Origin: Aureococcus anophagefferens
Lineage: Eukaryota > Sar > Pelagophyceae > Pelagomonadales > Pelagomonadaceae
Length of the DNA: 15,015 nt
Assembly: GCF_000186865.1 (NCBI RefSeq)
Contig: NW_008705564.1
Span: forward strand, 1,203,288-1,218,302
Direction: 5' to 3'
The position numbers and the translations under genes were made by a program. Of this stretch, positions 6,386-14,274 are shown piece after piece (positions within the stretch are counted from its first letter, which is position 1; each line of letters starts with the position of its first letter). The notes beneath the pieces were generated by a model. It searched no databases, was not told the origin of the DNA, and saw nothing but the letters and a program-made list of their open reading frames with translations.

Positions 6386-8350
6386 CTAGACGCCGCACTT
6401 AGGCTTGTGGACGGCCCAGTGGCCGCGCTGGCAGTCCGCGCCGCAGTAGCGCGCGCGCTTGCAGCGGCCGCACCTCAGCGCCCTCCGCGCCGGCGTGCCG
6501 CACGCGTCGCAGGCGACGACGGCGGCCGGGCCGACGAGGTCGAGGAGCGCGTCGCGCCGCCCGTCGAGGAACGCCTCCGCGCCCGCGCGCGCGGCGTCCG
6601 CCGCCTCGCGCAGGCGGTCGTCGGACGCGAGGAGCCGGCGCAGCTTGTCGACCCACGGCGCGACCTCGTTCGGATCCGCGACGAATAAGACGTCGAGCGC
6701 GCGGTCGTGGGGCACGCCGAAGCGCGCCGCGAAGGCCGCCGTCGTCGCCGACGGCGCGGCCTGCTTCGCCTCGACGCCGCCCGGCGCGCCGGCGAGGGCC
6801 CCGCGCTGGCTCGCGCCGCGCCGCATCGTCGACGACGCGACGTCCCAGACGAGCCGCGTCGCGACGACCAAATCCGGCGCCGGGTTCGCCTCGGGCAGGC
6901 CGCCCGCGTCCGACGACAGGCAGGGCACGCCGCGCAGGGACGCCTCGAAGGCTACGAGCCCGAAGGTCTCCGGCAACAGGCTCGGCGCGAGGAGCACGCG
7001 CGTCGCCGCGTAGACCGCGTCGCAGTCCTCGTGCGCGGGGAAGACGTCGACGTTGGCCATGGACCGGAGCAGGTGCTCGATCTCCGGCGACGTCCACCGC
7101 GTCGCGACGGCCGCGAAGCGCACGTCGGGCATGAGGCGCGCCAACGCGACGAAGACGGCCATGCCCTTGGCCGGGCAGGGCGAGATGAGCGTCACGTACG
7201 CGTGGCCGCCGTCGAACAGATCGTGGCGCTCCGGCGGCGGGTCGAAGGCGCCAAAGTCCGCGGGCGTGGCCACGGTGCACTTCTGCGCCGGCCCGGCGAA
7301 GCGGCGCACGTAGTCGAAGGCGGCCCGGGACGGCACGAGCACGTGGCACGCCGCGAGCGTTTCGGGCGCGGCGCCGGGCGCGCGGAGCGCGGCGCCCAGA
7401 TAGAGCGGCGCGCCCGGGAGCCGCAGCTCCGAGAAGACGTGGCAATACGCGTACGTCTTCGCGCAGCCCAGCGCCAGCGCGAGGCCGACGACGTCCTCGC
7501 AGCAGTCGACGGCGACCGCCGCGGCGTAGGTGTTGTTCGCGTTTCGCAGCGCCCGCGCGTCGCCGACGGCGACGGGCCGGCCCTCCCAGGTGTCGCAGCG
7601 GGGCCGTTGGCCGAGCGCGAGGAGGTCGCAGTCGTAGTGGGTCGCGAGGAAGCGCACGAAGCTCCAGGTCGCGAGGTGCGCGCCGCTCGGGTGGTCGCTC
7701 TCGTCGCGCGCGCCCGCCTCCGACGTGAGCCAGCTGTCGAAGACGAAGGCCGCCTCCGGCGCGACGATGGCTAGGCGAAAGTTCTCCGGCGCGGGCCGCC
7801 GCCGCGGGGCGGCCCGCGCGCGGGACCGGCGCGCGGCGCCCGCGGCGCCCGACCCGCCGAAGCCGCGGGCCGCGTGCGCTTCCGCCGTCGGCGCGGGGCA
7901 GAGGCGCCGCGCGGCCGCCGGCAGCAGCGGCCGCAGGTCGCCGCGCCGCGCGTAGGCCTCGGCGTGGCCGCCGAGGACGACGCGGCGCCAGCCCGCGGCC
8001 GCGGGCGCTTTGGCGACCCACGCGAACTCGCCCGGCGCGAGGGTGCCGAGTAACTTGGCGCCGCCGTCCGCGCGGTCGAAGACCTCGGCGTCGGCGCCGA
8101 CGATCTTGTGCGGCACGGCGTCGCGCCAGAGCGGCGCGCCCGTCGCCGCTTCCTGGCAGCGCAGCACGCGGCCGGCGCCGACGACCTCGGCGGGCTCCAC
8201 GGCGCGGCCCGTCGCGTCGTCGACGATGCGCAGGTCCGGCGTCCCGAGGCGCTTCTCGATGGCTTTCCGGATTTGTTGCATTTTGTATGTTTTGTTTGCC
8301 TGCAGCGGAATGCGGAACGACCGCTCGCCGTGCAGGATTAGCACGTCCAT
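6386..8350 (-). CDS. GT4-type (GT-B) glycosyltransferase with C-terminal MYND zinc finger
   Basis: 654 aa, ATG at 8350. Residues 1-66 (MDVLILHGERSFRIPL..) look like a small ubiquitin-like or PB1-like beta-grasp domain. Residues 79-140 (a predicted beta barrel around LLGTLAPGEFAWV and GWRRVVLGG) resemble an SH3-like domain. A basic Ala/Arg linker follows (155-190). Residues 190-600 are a glycosyltransferase group 1 region: ISPCPAKGM (389-397) and LLAPSLLPETFGLVAFEA (453-470) with VPCLSSDAGGLPEA, the E-x7-E donor-nucleotide signature. Residues 614-652 form a MYND finger (Cys614, 617, 627, 630, 636, 640, His648, Cys652, all ligands present). GT4 enzymes transfer sugars from nucleotide donors; MYND domains bind Pro-rich peptides. 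Acceptor unknown. No membrane segment or signal, so probably cytosolic. Confidence 0.8.
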   Translation of the reverse strand: MDVLILHGERSFRIPLQANKTYKMQQIRKAIEKRLGTPDLRIVDDATGRAVEPAEVVGAGRVLRCQEAATGAPLWRDAVPHKIVGADAEVFDRADGGAKLLGTLAPGEFAWVAKAPAAAGWRRVVLGGHAEAYARRGDLRPLLPAAARRLCPAPTAEAHAARGFGGSGAAGAARRSRARAAPRRRPAPENFRLAIVAPEAAFVFDSWLTSEAGARDESDHPSGAHLATWSFVRFLATHYDCDLLALGQRPRCDTWEGRPVAVGDARALRNANNTYAAAVAVDCCEDVVGLALALGCAKTYAYCHVFSELRLPGAPLYLGAALRAPGAAPETLAACHVLVPSRAAFDYVRRFAGPAQKCTVATPADFGAFDPPPERHDLFDGGHAYVTLISPCPAKGMAVFVALARLMPDVRFAAVATRWTSPEIEHLLRSMANVDVFPAHEDCDAVYAATRVLLAPSLLPETFGLVAFEASLRGVPCLSSDAGGLPEANPAPDLVVATRLVWDVASSTMRRGASQRGALAGAPGGVEAKQAAPSATTAAFAARFGVPHDRALDVLFVADPNEVAPWVDKLRRLLASDDRLREAADAARAGAEAFLDGRRDALLDLVGPAAVVACDACGTPARRALRCGRCKRARYCGADCQRGHWAVHKPKCGV

Positions 8351-8404
8351 CGTGGGCTGCCTTTGCTTGCAGGGTGAAGATGCCGAAGGTGCCGAGGCTC
8401 GAGC
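8351..8404. promoter_or_regulatory. 54-bp divergent spacer
   Basis: Only 54 bp separate the start codons of the glycosyltransferase and the LRR gene. Either the two share a minimal bidirectional promoter with overlapping 5' UTRs, or one start is annotated too far upstream; the LRR protein could begin at the Met codon at 8687. No clear motif is visible. Confidence 0.35.
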
Positions 8405-9913
8405 ATGGGCGCCGCGCTCTCGACGGACGCGCCGCCGCGTCCGCCGCCCGAGGCGCGCGGCGCGCTCTCGTCCGAGTCATCTCTTGTGCCCTCGGGGAGG
8501 CGCCGCCACCGGCCAAAGTCCTTTTCGTCCGCGCAGCGATGGACGCGCGAAGGCGGCCGCCTGTGCCGCGTCAAGCCCGCCGAACCGATGCCGCCCACGG
8601 TCGAACCGATCCCGCCCGTCGCGCTCCTGCGCGACAGCGGTCTCGTGCTTCGCGGCGCGCCGCGGCGGGAGGTGGCGGCGACGCGCATGCCCTCGTATCT
8701 CCTCGGGACTTGTATTGGCATGACCAACGAGGATCCAGACGCGATCGAGGCGTTGCGCTACCACAGCATGCGCTCGACCCGTCTGATTTGTCGCCTCGTG
8801 TGTCGGGCTTGGGCGTTGGCAGTCCGCACGGGTGCCGCGTGGTCTTGCGCGCACGTGCGGACCAAGTCGCTTGACCGAATTCATCCCGACGTGGCTCCTT
8901 ATATTCGACGATTAAAGCTCCCTTACACGCATATGGCCGACGACGCAATTCCGCCCGTCGTTTCAATCTGCTCGCAGTTCCCGCGCCTCGAGAGTTTGGA
9001 CATTTCAGGATCTGCGCGTCCCACATCCTTCCCCGCGCTGTCACAGCTTCGTCAGCTGAAGGCGCTCAATCTCGGCTACATTAATCGCCACTTCTTCTCT
9101 GACGATGAGTGGATGGCCGCTGAACGCCTCCTCCCGAAAAGTCTGGAGGTTCTCTACATCAATCATCATTCTCTTGGCATCGATCTCCCCTCTCTCGTCA
9201 CGCTCTGCGCCGGTATCAAGCTCAGGGAACTTACGAGCTTAGCAGGCTTCCGGTGCCCGCGGCTCGTGGAGCTCGACTTGAGCGTCTCGTGCCGCGGCTA
9301 CGATGACAGCTCGCTCGAGCTCATCGTCGAGGCGTGCCCAAACATCCGCTGGCTCGACATTTCGAAATGCGCCGTCAGCTTTCGAATTGGCGCCATCCTC
9401 TCGCGCATGACATCGCTCAGATTCCTTTGCGCCCGTTGTTTATTCGACGTGCGAGCGCTGACGCTCGCGTGCCCGGCGCTCGAGCAGCTCGTGGTCGGCG
9501 GCAAGGATGGCATGCGTCGGCAGCGGCTGGACTCTCTCGACGTCTCCGCCTGCCCGCGCCTTCGGATCGTCTCCGCGCGCTACCTCGATGGACTTCGAAC
9601 GCTCTGTCTATCTTCGGCCACCGTCTCTCTCGACCTTTCGCACGGTTCCATTTCCGCTGATCTAATCGACGGCGTGCTCTTCGCGCGCGGCGCGTCCTTC
9701 GCGCGTCTCTCGCTCATCGGCACCCCAATTGACATGACCATGGAAACCAAACTAGGAGGGTTCCTCCGGCGCCTCCAGGCCCGGGGCGAAATCGACGTCG
9801 ACATGCCCGACGACTTGCGCAAGTTCGTCGAGTACGCGAGCACCGCGGCGCTCCCCCTGCTCGAAGTTCGGGGCCTGCTACCCCAGCCCTACCCACTGCA
9901 GTTCCGGCTCTAA
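8405..9913 (+). CDS. leucine-rich repeat protein, possibly F-box-like
   Basis: 502 aa. Repeats of the form LxxLxIxxC/S occur from about residue 165 to 430: LESLDISGS, LKALNLGYIN, LEVLYINHHSL, LVELDLSVSC, IRWLDISKCAV, LEQLVVGGK, LDSLDVSACPRL, LRTLCLSS. The Cys- and Asn-ended repeats are like those of F-box LRR substrate receptors. A weak F-box-like helix (RLICRLVCRAWALAV, 126-140) comes first; if genuine the protein would recruit targets to an SCF ubiquitin ligase, but this is uncertain. MGAALST at the N-terminus fits an N-myristoylation signal. Residues 1-95 are low-complexity Pro/Arg. From about 8700 the codons are markedly less GC-rich than in the neighbours. The Met codon at 8687 (MPSYLLGTCIGM) is an alternative start. 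Confidence 0.72.
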   Translation: MGAALSTDAPPRPPPEARGALSSESSLVPSGRRRHRPKSFSSAQRWTREGGRLCRVKPAEPMPPTVEPIPPVALLRDSGLVLRGAPRREVAATRMPSYLLGTCIGMTNEDPDAIEALRYHSMRSTRLICRLVCRAWALAVRTGAAWSCAHVRTKSLDRIHPDVAPYIRRLKLPYTHMADDAIPPVVSICSQFPRLESLDISGSARPTSFPALSQLRQLKALNLGYINRHFFSDDEWMAAERLLPKSLEVLYINHHSLGIDLPSLVTLCAGIKLRELTSLAGFRCPRLVELDLSVSCRGYDDSSLELIVEACPNIRWLDISKCAVSFRIGAILSRMTSLRFLCARCLFDVRALTLACPALEQLVVGGKDGMRRQRLDSLDVSACPRLRIVSARYLDGLRTLCLSSATVSLDLSHGSISADLIDGVLFARGASFARLSLIGTPIDMTMETKLGGFLRRLQARGEIDVDMPDDLRKFVEYASTAALPLLEVRGLLPQPYPLQFRL

Positions 9914-9925
9914 GGCTTGTATCTT

Positions 9926-11662
9926 TTACGCGCAGCGCTCGTGCGGCGCGCGGTAGTCGAGGTGGAAGAAGCGGAAGACGTCGGCCTCCGTGCGGAGGTT
10001 GATGTTGCACTCCTCGTAGGTCGTCTCGAACTGCTCGCCGTCCTTGCCCTTGCTGCTGTGCTTGCCGCGGGCGATGGCGATGCCGTTCTGGGACCAGGCC
10101 CAGTGCTCGTCCTCGTCGAGCTCGCGGCCCTCGATGAGCGAGCCGACGCGCGTGCCGTCGCGCGTCACGTTCCAGCCGCGGCGGCCGACGATGGGCCGCC
10201 GGTCCGGCACCTCGGCCCAGTTCTTCTCGTGCGCGTGGTTGACGTAGTCGCGGAGCGAGCGCTGGAACGACGTCGAGCCCGACCAGCCGAGCAGGCCGTG
10301 CGCGATGATCTCCGTGGGGCAGAGGATGAAGTCGACCTGGCGGAACGCGCCCGGCACGGCCGGCGACCGCACGAAGCAGTGGCGGATGCCGAGCTTCGGC
10401 GCCTCCTTGGCGCCGATGAGGCCGCCCATGGTCCGGTGCGGGTGGAGGAAGGGCGCGCCGCCGACGTCGACGGCCGCGAGGCGCGCGAAGAAGCGCTCGA
10501 GGAGCCGGAAGCCCGCGCCGTCGCCGTCGTGGAACTCGTAGTCCGCGACCGCGACGAGCGGCGCGCCCTCGGGCGCGTGGAGCATGACGTCCAAGTCGTG
10601 GCCGCCGACCTTGCCGCGCCGGTAGGAGCCGACGGCCGTCGACGCGAGGCCGACCTCCGCCGCCGCCGCCGCGAAGCGGCCGAGGATCGCCTCCGTCTCC
10701 TCGCGGTCCATGCGCGTCGCCGACGGGCCCACGGGCGCGAGCGCCAGATTCGGGCGGACGTGCGGCGGGATCGCGAGCGCCGGGTCGTCGCGCCGCGCGC
10801 AGAGCTCCGCGGCGCTCGTCACGCCGCGGTTCGCGACGAGGTCGACGGCGCGCTTCTTGCCCACGTGCATCTTCAGCGCGTTGATCTCGAAGACGACGCG
10901 GCGCACGGGGTCGCGCTGCCACTTGTAGAAGCAGTCCTCGCGGACGACGGCGGCGGGCCCGCCGAGCACGAGCTGCTCGATGTACTCGATCCAGCCGCCC
11001 GTCGCCGACGTCGACGTCGCCGAGATGTAGTGCTGCGCCTCGAGCTTCTCGCGCTCGTCGTCCCAGTTCTCGGGCGTCAGCGTCACGGGCCACGACTTGA
11101 TGATGGGCGCCACGCGGTGCAGGAGCTGGATCCGCGTCGCGTAGAGCCGGAACTCGTCGGCGTTCACGGCGCCGTTGTCCCACCACTTCATCTGGTCCGC
11201 GAGCGCGCCCGTGACGGCCTTGTTGACGTCGCCCTCGACGGTGATGCGCCGCTGGCAGCAGTACTTGGCGAGCACGCCGCGCCGCGGCGCCGCGACGGGC
11301 GGCGGCGGCGCGGGCGCCGCGGGCGCGCGCCAGGCGAAGTCGGCCTCGCGCGCGAGGCCGTCGGCCGCGCGCAGCGTCGTCGTCAGCCACTCGTCCGTGA
11401 CGACGTGCGTACCGTCGCCGACGTCGCCGCGGACGCGGTCGACGAGCGCGTGGCCGCGGACGCACGACACGACGTGCGTCGCGTCCGCGTGCCGCGCGAG
11501 CGCGCCGGCGAGCACCTCGGGCGACGTCACGGCGACGAAGCCGGCGCCGATGCGCTCGCTCCAGAGCTTGCGCTGGAAGGGGAGCGCGTCGATGACGACG
11601 ACCTTGAGCGCCGCGAACCGCGCCTGGGGCGGCAGTAACTTTTGTTTCTTCTTGGGCGCCAT
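9926..11662 (-). CDS. family X DNA polymerase with BRCT domain, mu/TdT-like
   Basis: 578 aa, ATG at 11662. A basic start (MAPKKKQK) is a likely nuclear signal. A BRCT domain covers about 18-100 (VVVIDALPF .. HVVTDEWLTTTL). A degenerate 8-kDa/fingers region lies at about 150-300. The palm holds GSYRRGK (345-351), the catalytic pair Asp356/Asp358 in GHDLDVML, and the third metal ligand Asp444 in RQVDFILCP. The thumb has HGLLGWSGSTSFQRSLRDYV (455-474), and the protein ends in YRAPHER. GHD before the Asp pair and GW-SGS, instead of GD and YF-TGS, are marks of polymerase mu and TdT rather than beta or lambda. Role: gap filling and end bridging in non-homologous end joining. It converges with the LRR gene with only 12 bp between stop codons. 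Confidence 0.87.
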   Translation of the reverse strand: MAPKKKQKLLPPQARFAALKVVVIDALPFQRKLWSERIGAGFVAVTSPEVLAGALARHADATHVVSCVRGHALVDRVRGDVGDGTHVVTDEWLTTTLRAADGLAREADFAWRAPAAPAPPPPVAAPRRGVLAKYCCQRRITVEGDVNKAVTGALADQMKWWDNGAVNADEFRLYATRIQLLHRVAPIIKSWPVTLTPENWDDEREKLEAQHYISATSTSATGGWIEYIEQLVLGGPAAVVREDCFYKWQRDPVRRVVFEINALKMHVGKKRAVDLVANRGVTSAAELCARRDDPALAIPPHVRPNLALAPVGPSATRMDREETEAILGRFAAAAAEVGLASTAVGSYRRGKVGGHDLDVMLHAPEGAPLVAVADYEFHDGDGAGFRLLERFFARLAAVDVGGAPFLHPHRTMGGLIGAKEAPKLGIRHCFVRSPAVPGAFRQVDFILCPTEIIAHGLLGWSGSTSFQRSLRDYVNHAHEKNWAEVPDRRPIVGRRGWNVTRDGTRVGSLIEGRELDEDEHWAWSQNGIAIARGKHSSKGKDGEQFETTYEECNINLRTEADVFRFFHLDYRAPHERCA

Positions 11663-11852
11663 CGGGCGGTCGTGATCGTCGGTTATCGGTTCGCACGCAG
11701 GGTCTAGATCCTTCCGGACCCGACCACCATAAGCCGCTGCTTTTTGTTGAGCTCAATCAAAAAACTTACTGCACGCACCGCCGATGGTCCGCGTTTGCAC
11801 GCACCGACGATCGTTCGCGTTTTGCTCGCGTTTTGAACGGCACGCACCGACG
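11663..11852. promoter_or_regulatory. divergent promoter region (Pol X / ClC) with start-region repeats
   Basis: 190 bp between the polymerase ATG and the preferred ClC ATG. The AT-rich centre (11738-11768) includes a perfect palindrome TTGAGCTCAA (11747-11756) and a run of A. The ClC-proximal part consists of the GCACGCACCG repeats listed separately. Promoter role inferred from orientation. Confidence 0.4.
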
Positions 11853-11876
11853 ATGGTTCGCGTTTTGCTCGCGTGC
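11771..11876 (+). repeat. three imperfect tandem copies of GCACGCACCGAYGATSGTYCGCGTTT
   Basis: Copies start at 11771, 11797 and 11840 (spacing 26 and 43 bp). Copies 2 and 3 share a further ttgctcgcgt. Each carries the sequence at the ClC start: ATGGTCCGCG at 11784, ATCGTTCGCG in copy 2 (start codon lost) and ATGGTTCGCG at 11853, so the initiation region itself has been duplicated upstream. Confidence 0.85.
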
Positions 11877-13256
11877 TGCATTAGCATCGCTGGCACGCAT
11901 GCCTGGGCACCTGAGAGCCGCCTCGTTGACCGCAGCAAGTATGCGAGCAGCAACTATGCGACGGGTGACGGCAAGCGACTCATCAGCGACGCGCCACCCT
12001 CGTCGTCGCTCGTTGCAGCGACCGCGCCGCTCGTCATCGGCGCCGCGGCGGCCGTCATGGGCGCGGCCTACGCGGCGGCGCTGCGCTTCGCGCTCCGTTT
12101 CTGGCAGCGCGCGCCCGCGCCGTGGGCGATTCCCTGCGCCACGGCCGCCGGCGGCGCGGTCGTCGGCGCGCTCGCGCGGCGCGCGCCGGCCTTCGGCGTC
12201 GCCGGCTACATCGCCGCGGCGCGCGGCTTGCGGCCGTTCCCCGAGGCGCGGACGCACCTCGCGCCGTTCCTGCTGACGAGCCTCGCGACGACGGCCTTCG
12301 GCTTCTCCGTGGGGCCCGAGGCGCCCATGGTCGTCGCCGGCGCGATGCTCGGCGCGGCGATGGGCCGGCGCGTCGGCGGCCGCGAGCGCGACGCGGCGCT
12401 CGCGGGCGCCGCGGGCGCTCTGACGTCGTTCATCGACATGCCCGTGGCCGGCGCGATCTTCGTCGTCGAGCTCCTGGCGCCCGGCGCCGGCCTCGCGGAT
12501 GACGCGCTCCCCGCGGCGATCCTCGCCACCGTCGGCGCGTCGCTCGCGGGCGCGGCGCTCGCGCCGGCGCGGCCCGTCGGCGGCCACTTCGACTGGGGCG
12601 CGGTCGCGCGGCCGCCGCGGTGGGCCTACGCGGCCGTCGCGGTGCCCGTCGGCGTCGCCGGCGCGGCGGTCGGCGAGCTCTTCGTGCGCGGCGTCGCGGC
12701 GCTGCGGCGCCCGCTCGGCCGCGTCCCCCGGCCCCGGGTCGCCGCGGGCCTCGCCGTCGGGCTGCTGGCCGTCCTGTACCCGCAGACGCTCTTCTGGGGC
12801 GAGAAGTCGCTCCAGAACGTCGTCGACGGCCAGGCGTCGGCGTCGGCGGCGCCCCACGGCCTCCTCGTGCCCGCGGCGCTGACGACCCGCGCGGTCGTCG
12901 ACGTCGCGCGGCCCCTGACGGCCGCGGGCGCGTTCCAGGTCGGGATCGCGAAGCTCGCGGCCATCGCGATCGCGGTCGCGGGCGGCTTCCCCGGCGGCGT
13001 CATCTTCCCGCTCTTCTTCGCCGCCGGCGCGCTCGCGCGCGGCGTCTCGCCGCTCGCGCCCGTCGTCATGTGCGCCATGGCCGCCGTCCAGGCGTCGGTG
13101 ACGCGCACGCCCCTCGCGACGGTGCTCATGCTGGCCCTGTCCGCGCGCGCGTCGGACCTCGCGGCGCTCGCGCCCCTCTGCGCGGTCTCGGCCTACGTCG
13201 CCGTCTGGACCGCGCGTGCGCGCGACGCGCCGACCTTCTTCGCTTACGGCGACTAG
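11853..13256 (+). CDS. ClC-family chloride channel/transporter, probably organelle-targeted
   Basis: 467 aa from the ATG at 11853. An in-frame ATG at 11784 would add 23 residues read from repeat copies and hide the leader. Residues 1-17 are a signal peptide (MVRVLLACCISIAGTHA) followed by WAPE, which resembles the aromatic +1 site of stramenopile bipartite plastid leaders. About ten hydrophobic segments follow. ClC marks: FSVGPEAPMV (151-160) with gating Glu156 (the GxEGP motif), the helix with IFVVELL (202-208), and GGFPGGVIFPLFFAAGAL (377-394, the GGxxGGxFxP motif). The position of the internal proton glutamate of ClC antiporters appears to be Leu207, which favours channel behaviour. The selectivity Ser of GSGIP is not obvious (GVAGY instead). 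No CBS domains. A thylakoid or envelope anion channel is the favoured inference. Confidence 0.82.
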   Translation: MVRVLLACCISIAGTHAWAPESRLVDRSKYASSNYATGDGKRLISDAPPSSSLVAATAPLVIGAAAAVMGAAYAAALRFALRFWQRAPAPWAIPCATAAGGAVVGALARRAPAFGVAGYIAAARGLRPFPEARTHLAPFLLTSLATTAFGFSVGPEAPMVVAGAMLGAAMGRRVGGRERDAALAGAAGALTSFIDMPVAGAIFVVELLAPGAGLADDALPAAILATVGASLAGAALAPARPVGGHFDWGAVARPPRWAYAAVAVPVGVAGAAVGELFVRGVAALRRPLGRVPRPRVAAGLAVGLLAVLYPQTLFWGEKSLQNVVDGQASASAAPHGLLVPAALTTRAVVDVARPLTAAGAFQVGIAKLAAIAIAVAGGFPGGVIFPLFFAAGALARGVSPLAPVVMCAMAAVQASVTRTPLATVLMLALSARASDLAALAPLCAVSAYVAVWTARARDAPTFFAYGD

Positions 13257-13556
13257 GAGAATCTTCCGTGACGACCTCCGTTACGCGGGCCGTCCTAGAG
13301 GGGCAGGTGGGCGGAAGAGGGGGGCGGACGATCCGCCGGCTTCATCCCGCCCCCGGTTTTGAAGGCGTGCGGCCCTGGCCGCGAGAGGCGGCGCCAAACG
13401 CGTCCCCGTTTCGAAGTAGATTCTACGACTCGACCGACGACACGGGCGGACGGACACGGGCGGCGTGCGGTAGTCGGCGTGGCGCGAGGCGGAGACGTTC
13501 AAAGATCAGATCCTCGCTCGCGATCACTCCAGTGCTCTCCGAGGGGGTTGACCGCC
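13257..13556. other. non-coding spacer after ClC
   Basis: 300 bp without a credible gene. It will contain the ClC 3' UTR. Visible items are a near-palindrome GTAGATTCTAC (about 13416-13426), a short direct repeat of GACACGGGCGG (around 13438-13465) and, at its right end, GTTGAC-cgccga-GTCAAC overlapping the left inverted terminus of the element described below. No tRNA signature was found. Confidence 0.6.
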
Positions 13557-13575
13557 GAGTCAACTTCCCAATAAG
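13557..13575 (+). repeat. left terminal inverted repeat
   Basis: 19 bp, exact reverse complement of 14406-14424. Similarity stops immediately on both sides. Confidence 0.85.
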
Positions 13576-13738
13576 CGAGGCAGACCGGTCGTTAATCGGG
13601 AAAAGTACAATTACGGTCGCTACGACGCCGGGGACGCCTGGTCTTACCCCGGGGACGCAGGGCCGAAGCCAGAGGCGTCGATGGACGCCGTTTGCGCCGT
13701 CGGCCCCGGCCCCGGCCGGTCGGCCGGCTGGCCGGCCG

Positions 13739-13775
<37 letters not shown>
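13739..13775. repeat. (GTC)12 microsatellite with adjoining (CG)n and GGCCGG cluster
   Basis: About 12.3 perfect GTC units. A palindromic GGCCGG-rich patch precedes it (about 13713-13738) and alternating CG follows (to about 13786). Read on the minus strand, it yields poly-Asp or poly-Thr tracts in otherwise meaningless frames. Confidence 0.97.
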
Positions 13776-13776
<1 letters not shown>

Positions 13777-13791
13777 GCGCGCGCGCGTGGA

Positions 13792-14226
13792 GATTATAGC
13801 GGAGAGCAAGTCCATGGCTTCCTCGAACATGCTCTAGGCCACCTCCATGAAGCTGCGCAGCGCCCAGGCACCGGTTTTGCTCTGGAGCGCCTCCTTGCCG
13901 CGCGAAGCGTGAGAGGAAAAATTCGGCGGGATCCAGCGCGCGTAGCGGTCCAGAACCGGCGCAGCTGTACGTGCCGCTCGCGCGCTGCGTGCAAGAGATC
14001 GCGCCCTCGCCGGAGAACGAGCCCGCTCCGCGCAGCCGCCGCCGCCGCCGCAGAGGCCACTGCCACAAAGTCGCCGCACCCGCCCCGCGCGCAGCGCGAA
14101 GAAAATTTCGACTTCGTCGCTGGCCAGAGCGTAGAAACGACCCTCGAGAACAGGTGTGAGGTCAGGCTCGCAGCGCAGCAAGTCCACCGCGCGCAGCGCG
14201 CTGAGATGGTAGCGCCATGCTCTCAC
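13792..14226 (-). pseudogene. degenerate coding remnant with GCC2/GCC3-like Cys-repeat fragment
   Basis: On the minus strand one frame is open from 14226 to a TAG at 13834-13836 and continues beyond it in the same frame (ALRSFMEVA, stop, SMFEEAMDLLSAIIS), but it has no ATG at its head. In another minus frame, 14029-13946 reads GAGSFSGEGAISC then ASGTYSCAGSGP. This resembles the GTYS/GxGxxxC repeats of ephrin-receptor-like (GCC2_GCC3) extracellular domains, with the expected second Cys replaced by Arg. The frame change, the stop and the lack of a start point to a decayed fragment. The family call rests on one 28-residue stretch. Confidence 0.3.
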
Positions 14227-14274
14227 TCGGCTGTGGTATTTTTCGTCCGCAGACTGTCGCCGGGGGTTTCAGAA

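Noticed and set aside
6399..8516. 705-codon minus frame parallel to the glycosyltransferase
   Set aside because: Arg/Ala/Pro-rich out-of-frame shadow; all recognisable motifs are in the 6386-8350 frame.
9714..11756. 680-codon minus frame over the polymerase
   Set aside because: Shadow frame; the catalytic motifs are in the 9926-11662 frame.
11766..12857. 363-codon minus frame over the ClC gene
   Set aside because: Low-complexity Arg/Ala shadow; its end is made of the antisense of the start-region repeats.
13734..13790. Poly-Asp/poly-Thr protein tract on the minus strand
   Set aside because: It is a translation of the GTC microsatellite in frames that lack other coding support.
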